Shown here piece by piece: positions 27,001 to 36,000 of a stretch of 64,000 nucleotides of DNA. Under the pieces are notes generated by a model. The model saw only the letters and a list, made by a program, of their open reading frames with translations. It was not told where the DNA came from and ran no database searches. Origin of the DNA: Posidonia oceanica (taxonomy: Eukaryota; Streptophyta; Magnoliopsida; Alismatales; Posidoniaceae); the NCBI GenBank assembly GCA_037176725.1, contig JAZBRS010000037.1, positions 11,860,001-11,924,000 of the forward strand, in the 5' to 3' direction. Positions within the stretch are counted from its first letter, which is position 1; every line of letters begins with the position of its first letter. The translations under genes and the position numbers were made by a program.

Positions 27001-30000
27001 CATGGATTTTTGTTTTTTGTTCTTTGTTTTTTTCAAAATTCAGAATGATATGCCAAATTCTCAATATCTTAACAATTGATATTTGATAATAATATTGTTG
27101 TTGACACTTGACACTTAACAACTTGTTGTTTACTTGTTTTCTTTCTTTTTCATTTATTATGATAAATGATTCATAGGATGTCACAAGAAGAGAACTCTCC
27201 TTCAGCACTCCCACGAAATGAAGTATAAGAATCATCATTCACTTTGCATCCTATTATTGATCCTATTTTAGCACGTGATAAATCAAGAAGAGCTTAGTGA
27301 GATGAACTGGGATGGAAGTATGCAATGTGGCCAACTCTTGGTGACAAGAATACAGTGCAATGCTTACTTTGTGGAAAGATTTCCAAATGTGGTATCAAAA
27401 GGCAGGAGCATTTGATTAGAGGGCTTCCCTTACATTAGTAAATGTCCCAAGACAACAACAGTCATTGCAGATGAGATGTTGAAGTGGCTCAACCGAGGAA
27501 AAAAGAGGAAGCCCAACAATGCATTTGGTGCTCCATTAGATGGAATTGATGGAAGCAACACTATGCCTACCGAGTCTACCGTTACACATCTAGAAAGGAA
27601 GGTAATTACGTCTTCAAGTAGCGGAATTTCGAAACTAGCTGCCCTAACTGGGAAGAAAGTAGGTTCTCTTGATGTATTGTGTAGGGAAAATCTTCGCACC
27701 TTTATTATCAAAAGAAGGCATCGAAATGGCAAACAACAAACAGTAATCGAGGACCATTTCAAGAAGAAAGAAAGAGTGGGTTGATGAATTCTTCGTTGAT
27801 GTCCTACATGAGTGTGGATTATCTTATAACACAGTCAACAAGTTGGCGGTTGAAGTACTTTGTGAGGTCATTGGATGTCATGGAAATATAGGCCACCTTC
27901 TTTCCATCAAGTAAGGAAGTCACTGTTGGAGAAAAAGTTCAATGATGCGGTAGAAATAAGAAGAGAGTTCGAGGTGCATTGGAAAAAAAATATGGTGTTA
28001 CTCTCATGTCATATGGATGGACTGATTGACGACAAAGGAGTTCGATCAACTTCTTAGTGAATTGTCTAGAGGGTACTTTGTACTTGTATTCTATTGATGC
28101 TTCCGGATAGACTAAAGATTATTTGTCGGGACTTCTTGAGGATGCAATCTTTCATGTAGGTGAAGAGCATGTGGTACAAATGTGCACAAATAATGCAGCA
28201 AATTATGTTCTTGTAGTGAAAAGGCTGATGGAGAAGAATAATAAAATATTTTGGACTCTTTGTGCAGCACATTGCATTGATCTCATACTTGAGGACATTG
28301 GGAAATTGCCAAAATTCATGAAAATGATAGCCATAGGAAGGAAGATCACATCCTTTATCTATCTTCATATTCGTTTCCATGATGCATTCATTGCAAAGTC
28401 TAATGGAAAAGAACTTGTTAGATATAATGTTACAAGATTTATTACTTCATATCTCACACTTCAGAGCATGTATGACATGAGGAGTATCCTTAAACAGCTC
28501 TTCTTTGTATCTGATATGTGGAACGAGTCTAATTGGGTGAAAACTACTCAAGGCATATAAGTCATGTATGCAGTGCTTTCTACATATTTCTGGAATATCT
28601 TGGAAGATTGCTTAAGAGTTTCTCAACTCCTTGTAGTTTTGTTGAGATTGGTTGATTGGGATGACAAGTCTGTCATGAGTTACTTTGCACATGCATTCAG
28701 TTATGTCAAAATAGTAAATAAGGATAATTTTGGCAATAACAAGTGGGAATACAATCCTATTTTAGATATTGTTGAGAAGCGTTGGGCTTTGCACTTTGAT
28801 GATCGCCCTCTACTTGGTGCTAGAGTATTTCTAAATCTCATGGTCTACTACAAAGAGAGGAAATTAATTCCCCACTTGCTGATTTCTATGAGGTCGTATT
28901 TCAAAAATGCGTTGAATGAATAGTCAAAGGTCGGGAGGAACAGAATGAAATCATGTTTGGTATTGATTCTTACAAGCAAAGAAGAGGAAGATTTGGTAGT
29001 GAAATGGCAAAGGATACAATTGCCTTGCAACAACCAAGTGTTTCTTTCTTTCTTATTTCTTACTTTGTTGCATAATTTAATTTTTAAGATATGTGACTTG
29101 ATTATATTTGAGTTTGAGTGTTTGACAACATGTTTCTATGTTCATGTAGTGAGTTGGTGGGACTCTTATGGAGTACTCACTCCTTCACTTAAAAAGATTG
29201 CCTCCGCATCTTAGGTCTTTGTTGTACCGCCTTTAATTGTGAGAGGAATTGGAGTACACATTTGAATTTGTGAGAACTAAGAACCACGAAACATCAATAC
29301 TTGTCAATTGTCACTTATTTTTTAAATTTAAACATGTATCATATTTGAAATTTTGAATCGTTTATCTTTTTTCTCTCTTATGTCAATAGATCCACACGAA
29401 AAAAAGAAACCGTATGGAATAAGATCGGTTAGACAAGCTTGTTTTCATCAACTACAACAAGTGTCTTTATGAATGATTTCAAACAAGAAGACTAAACAAT
29501 AATGATGAAGATTTTGATCCCATATGTGTGGATGAACTAAATTATAACAGTGAATGAGTGAATAGATGACGAGCATACCAGGAGCTGCAAATGAATTTGT
29601 GTATGGGGAAGAGGGACTCACATGGGCACAAGTTGATACGGCAAATAGGAGCTTCGAAGTTCCATGGCAGGCGTGCTAGAAGATTGATAACTCAAGCCCG
29701 ACCCACTTCAACTCCAACAACACGTGGTTGTGGACGTTCTTGTAGGAGTGGTCGTGGACGTGGTGACCTCGTACACGTAGACGTGGAACAAGTGTAAAAA
29801 CATATTCAAGGAAAGGCAAAGAACCCTGTGAAGAAGAATTTCAAGAGGAAGAGGATGCAGAGGAAGAATCCTGTGAAGAACAAGAGGATGATGAAAATCT
29901 TGAGTTTGGAGGCCAACTTGAGGACTTTGATAATGATGAAGAAGAAGATCGTTTTGTACTTGTTAGAGTTATATCGGTCTTTAGGTTAGATGAGTTAGTG

Positions 30001-33000
30001 GATATCCGTTTATCCTCTAGACCCTCATGTCTCTCTATATATATGTAACACCCAGTGGTTAATAAGATTTATCTCAGTATTCTAATTCCACATGGTATCT
30101 AGAGCTTAGGTTAAAAAAAAAAAAAAAAACCTAGCCGCTGGCACCCCCTCCTTTCCTTCCGCCCTCTCCTCCTCTCGTCAGCCACCCCACTCACCGCCGA
30201 CGGCTGCTTAGGGCACACACGCACAGCCTGCGCGTGTCCTAGCCTTCCGCCAGCCCTTCCCACCGCCGCCGCTGCTGTTTCCGTTAGCCGCCGCACCCGG
30301 CGTAGTTCTCAGGCGCCTCCAGACCTCTTGCCGGCTCTTATGGGCCACCCCAGGCCTGCCGGCAGCCTCTGTTGGGTTCTTCTCACGCATCGCCGGCCGT
30401 CCACAGGGGTTTTTCAGGCCATCCGCCGGCTGTTCCAAGGCCTTCCAGGCCTTCCTGCTGGCACCTAGGGACTTCCCGCTGGCACCTAGGGGCTTCTCGG
30501 CTAATGTCAGGCCGCCGGTGAGTCCCTCCGTCTCCTCCCACACGTACTAGGGGCAGTCTCGCCCCTCCTCTCCGGCAGTCCAGCCTGTTAGGCCATGTTC
30601 TAGGCCTTCCTTCCGTCTTCTGTCGTTGGTGTGCGTGGATACGTCATATCCACGCGTGGTGAGTAGTTCGGTTCACTGTTTCCTGATTTTCAGATCATAC
30701 ATTGGTCGGTTTTTATCATTATTTTCAGATCAGGATGTCTCATCACGCGTCTCTGGTAAAAAATCTAAGTAGTACATCAGAAAAACTATCTGGACCAAAT
30801 TATGTCATGTGGTCACAAAGTTTTAAGACATTTGTTCTGGCACATCGCAAATTGAAACACTTAACATATCTGCCTCCTGATGACAAGTCCGATGCCTATG
30901 AAGAGTGGTTATCTGATAATGCAGTTATCATTACATGGTTGGGGAACAGTATGGAATCTGCGGTTGCCAGAGGAGTTATGTTACTATAGCCTGCAAAGAA
31001 GATATGAGACACTCTCTGTCTTATCTATGGTCATGAGAAGAATATATCTCGGGTCTGTGAAATCTATGAGCAACTTTTTAGTCTCCGACAGGGTGACTGG
31101 TCGATACAGGAGTACTTTGCTACTATCAGGGCATTACTGGATGAGTTGGATGTCTATCAGCCATTGACTGTTGACATCACGTCTCTTCGTCGATATCGTG
31201 AAGAACTTGCAGTTGCGATCTACCTATCCAGTCTCAATCCTGACATCAGTTCTCAGATTCGGGGCCAAGTGTTAGGAGCTGACAGTGTTCTTGATCTTCA
31301 GACTACGTTTTCGAAGGCTCTTCGTGTTTCCACTATCTCCACTGCTTCCACTCCTACTATGTCCGAGCCCTGTGCTATGGCAGCCATTCGGGGTCGAGGA
31401 CATGGTGGTTCTTGCGGTGGCGGTCGTGGTCGAGGTGAGGCAGGTAGCTGTCCGTGCTGTGCCCACTGTGGACGATTGGGACATAGGATGGATAAGTGCT
31501 GGGACATTATTGGTCGACCACAGATGGCACACGTTACCACAGAATCCTCTGCTCCGGCTGCTACTCCTGAGTCACAAATATTCACAGTTTCCCAAGCAGA
31601 TTACGAGCGGCTTCAGTAGCTAAAGGTCACTGATACTGCTGCCATGGCTATTCCAGCTAGCTCTTCAGGTGCTAGTGTCTTCCATGCATCCAGGAATCTC
31701 TCCTGGATCATTGATTCTGGTGCTTCCTCCCACTTGTCAGGTATACGGAATTTATTTACACAATTGTCTCAGTTGTCAGATGTTCGATCTGTGGTAATTG
31801 CCGATGGTCGATCATGTTCGGTTTTAGGTGAAGGGGTCGTCTAGACTTCTTGACACCTGTCACTTGATAAAGTTTTGTTTGTTCTTGAGTTTCCTGTCAA
31901 TTTGCTTTTTATTAGTGCGATTACAAAACAGTTAAATTGTTACGTCACTTTTTTTCCTTTCCACTGTACTTTTCAGGATTTACAGACGGGAAGGAGGATT
32001 GGTTTGGGCCCTGAGCAAGGAACTGGGATATACATGCTGGTTCGGGATGACATTCCTCACGGACTGGCTTCTGTGGCGTCTACTTCTGTGTCTTCGTCCT
32101 TGTGGCACAATCGGTTGGGTTATCCGTCGCACCAGAAACTTCAGTAGGCCTTGCCTTGGCGTCCTTTATCGCATTTTGATTGTGAGTCGTGTCAGTTGGG
32201 AAAGCACCATCGTGCTTCCTTTCGAAGAGTCCGTCTTGTGTCTAGTAAGTCTGTTTTTGATTTAATTCATTGTGACATTTGGGGCCCGTCTCGTGTCCCG
32301 TCTGGGTTTAGTTTTCGTTATTATATAGTGTTTATTGATGATTTTTCTAGAGTCTCCTAGGTTTACTTACTCAAGGATCGTAGTCGAGTCTATGAGGTAC
32401 TCAAAAATTTTATTGTTGAAATAAAAAATCAGTTTGATATTACTCCAAAAATTTTACGTACTGATAATGCACTTGAGTTTGTTCAGCATCAAATTACGTC
32501 GTATTGTGCTTCCTTGGGTATTTTACATCAGATCTCTTGTCCTCATACTTCCCAACAAAATGGGATTGCAGAAAGAAAACATAGGCATATTCTTGATGTC
32601 ATACGTACGCTTATGGTTCATATGCATGTCTCCAAGTCGTTGTGGTCTGATGCGGTTCTTACAGCTACTGATTTAATCAACAGGTTGCCATCCACGCCTC
32701 TGGGTGGTGAAGTCCCCCTTCGTCATCTAAAAGCTGAGACCTGTCTGTTTTCTTTACCTCCCAAAGTGTTTGGGTGTGTTGCCTTTGTCCAGAATCTATC
32801 CACTGGATTTGATAAGTTGTCACCTCGGTCTATCAAGTGTCTTTCTCGGGTACTCCAGGACTCAGAAAAGCTATAGGTGTTTCCACCCTCCTACAAGGCG
32901 TTATTTTGTGTCGGTCGATGTTACCTTTTATGAATCTGTACCCTACTATGGGGTGCCCTCCGGGCCTAGTGTCTGTTCCACTTCCGTCTGTTGTTCACTT

Positions 33001-36000
33001 GCAGGACTCTGATACACAAGGGAACTCCCTTTGCCATCCCAGGTCATACGTCTTTTACAGGTGTATCAGCGTCGCAAGCATGCCTCAGTGCCTCCCATTG
33101 CCTCACCATCCTCCTCTGCAGATGTAAATCCATCCACCAACTCCTCAGATCTACCAGTTGCCCTACGGAAAGGTACTAGGTCTTGCATTGCTCATCCTAT
33201 CTCTCATTTTGTTTCTTATGAGTCTCTTCATCCTCGCTTTCGTAGTTTTGCCTTGTCCCTTGTGTCTCAGTCCATTCCCAGGACTCATCAGGAAGCACTG
33301 GCTCACCCTCTATGGAAGGCCGCTATGGATGAAGAGGTAGCTACTCTTACGGATCGTGGCACGTGGGAACTGGTGACTCGCACTGCTGGGACTGCCGTAG
33401 TCACCTGCAAATGGGTTTACACTCTCAAGTACAAGGCAGATGGTAGCATTGACAGATACAAAGTTAGGCTGGTGGCTAGGGACTTCACTCAAACTTATGG
33501 AATAGACTATGAGGAGACTTTTTCGCCAGTGGCTCGTCTTAACTCCATAAGGGTGCTTCTATCTCTAGCTATAAATCACTCCTAGGAGATTTGCCAACTG
33601 GATGTAAAGAATGCCTTCTTATATGGGGACTTGACGGAGTCCGTTCTGATGGAGCAACCTCTTAGGTATGTTACTCGGGGGGAGCATTTGGTGTGCAAAC
33701 TAAAGAAGGCAATCTATGGGCTTAAACAGAGTCCCAGAGCATGGTTCGAAAAGTTCAGCCAGATAGTTCTTATTGGAGGTTTTCAGACATGTGCTGTGGA
33801 TCATTCAGTCTTCTACAGAAAGACAGGCAGAGGGTGTGTTATTCTGGCAGTATATGTAGATGATATACTGGTGACCGGCAATGACACAGAGGATATTGCA
33901 GAGATAAAAAGGCACTTGCACACTCATTTCGTGACTAAAGATATGGGGAAGCCTCGTTACTTCCTTGGGATTGAGTTTGCTTATGCACTTGGCAAGATGG
34001 CACTGTCACAGAGAAAGTATATACTGGATCTCTTGCAAGAAATCGGTCTTCTGGGATGCAAACCAGAGAGCACTCCGATCGAGCAGACACCTGCATTCTG
34101 GGACAGCAATTCAGAAATGTTAGAGGATCTTGGTCAGTACAGAAGACTGATTGGGAAGTTTATCTACTTGACAGTGACTCGATCTGATATCTCATATGCA
34201 GTAAGTTTTTTGAGTCAGTTCATGCATAAGCCTAGAAGAGTACACTGGCTGGGAGCCCTTCGGGTTTTGTCATACGTGAAGGATGCTCCAGGGAAAGACT
34301 TAGTCTACAGGAATCACGGTCATATCAGGATTGAAGCCTACTCAGGCTCAGGATATGCTGGAGACAGAAGAGATAGGAAATCCACATCAGGTTTCTGCAC
34401 TTATGTGGGAGGCAACTTGGTTACCTGGCACAGCAAGAAGCAAAATGTAGTGTCAAGGTCCAGCGCTGAAGTTGAGTACCGGTCTATGGCACAGACAGCA
34501 TGTGAGATGGTTTTGAGGTTGAGATTCCAATGTCCATGTGGTGTGACAATCAAGTTGCTATCTTTATTGCGAATAATCCTACTTTCCACGAACGTACAAA
34601 GCATGTAGAAGTTGACTGCCACTTTGTGAGGGATATGGTTATGAGGGGTACTATTTCTACTTCTTATACTCAGTCCTCTGAGCAGTTGGCTGATATATTC
34701 ACCAAGGGCCTCAGTGTTGGGATGTTCAAGTGTTTATGTAACAAACTGGGCATGGTTGATATGTATGCTCTAACTTGAGGGGGAGTGTTAGAGTTATATG
34801 GATCTTTAGGTTAGATGAGTTAGTAGATATTCGTTTATCCTCTAGACCCTCATGTCTCCCTATATATATGTAACATCCAGTAGTCAATAAGATTTATCTC
34901 AATATTCTAATTCCACAGTACTTTTTTTCTTTTTGTTATCAAGCATTGATTTATTGTTATTGTTAAGATTTTATTTATACTAAGATTGTTATTGTTAATT
35001 TTAGAAAGTGGCAAATCAATTTATTAATGCATTTTACATATATTTATAAACATATAAAAAAAATTGATAAACATGTACAATAGGTTTCTTTATTACCGCC
35101 TAGGCGTCCAGGCGCCCAGGGTGCCTGAGCTCAGCGTCATGGCACTGTGATGCCGTGATAACTTTGGTGTTGCTTGTGGAACTGAATTGGGTTGTGTTTT
35201 GATGTAGTATGGTAATGTAGTGGCTTATGCGTCTCGTCAGAGAACTATCTGATTCATGATTTAGAATGGCTGTGGTGGTGTTCACATTTAAGATCTGGCG
35301 ACACTACCTCTATAGGGAGTAGTTTGAGGTTTTTACAGATCACAAAAGATTCAAGTACTTATTTACTCTCCAGAGAATACTTCTCCTTCAATGAGTCTCA
35401 TATCGGTTATGCAAAGTCTAAGAACACCACATTTGCACTAATGGATGGCTCCATGCTGTTGACAAGCCAAGTCATAACACTATAGTCATCTTGTTCCTAA
35501 GAATAAGTTGGATCCTTCTCATCTGGAGCCACGGATGTAATGTGCTTCACTTTATTCTGTGATCCTAGAAACAATTTAAAGACATGAGACCACAGTGTAA
35601 TTTTGTCCATTGAGCTTCACGGTAGTACCAAGTGTATTTTTATTCTCCAATGTAGAAGCCATCACAACACAACAAGAGAACGAAGTAATAAATAGGAATA
35701 GCAGAAAAAAGTAGCCACACAAGTGTAGACAAGTGTCACGGGAAGAAGAATCAACACATTCGTGACAGAATAAGACAGCAGACATTTGTGGATGATGGTA
35801 TATGCCATAAAACAAGGCAAAACACTTACACTATACCACCAAACCCTAGAGAGGAAGGAGAAGAAGGGACTTCTGAGAGCAATCAGAGAACTTTAAGAGG
35901 CAGCCGTCCCTTCTCCTTGCTGTAGGAAAGACCAGCGCCACTCCCAGAGGGTGTCGGAGCCCTATACGGGCCTTGGCGCCACTGGTTGGCTACAAGCTGT

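Larger units (their letters stand above)
29961..34917 (+). mobile_element. Near-complete Ty1/Copia retrotransposon (4,957 bp)
   Basis: The 5' LTR is 29961-30092 and the 3' LTR 34786-34917, both 132 bp with TGTTAGAG..TTCCACA ends. They differ at about nine positions, mostly transitions. GTACT flanks both sides (29956-29960, 34918-34922) as target duplication. The primer site TGGTATCTAGAGC begins at 30093 (tRNA-iMet type), and the purine tract TTGAGGGGGAG ends at 34785. Gag and pol are complete in order but carry several premature stops. It inserted in the C-terminal tail of the hAT transposase. It looks younger than the other elements in this intron. Confidence 0.93.
26603..35147 (+). mobile_element. 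Second hAT transposon (DUF659 type), interrupted by Copia
   Basis: A plus-strand hAT transposase at 27178-29950 is preceded by a GC-rich leader (26603-26740), an apparent GT donor near 26741 and AT-rich intron-like sequence. After the Copia insertion the element resumes at 34923 and ends near GGCACTG at 35147. Read inward, the right end gives CAGTGCCATGACGC followed by a GCGCC/CCTAGG-rich subterminal palindrome, as in many plant hATs. I found no matching left end or 8-bp duplication. It separates Gypsy gag (to 26602) from Gypsy RNase H (from 35148). Confidence 0.7.

Noticed and set aside
30111..30543. Minus-strand frames in the Copia leader
   Set aside because: Chance frames in a GC-rich untranslated leader between LTR and gag.
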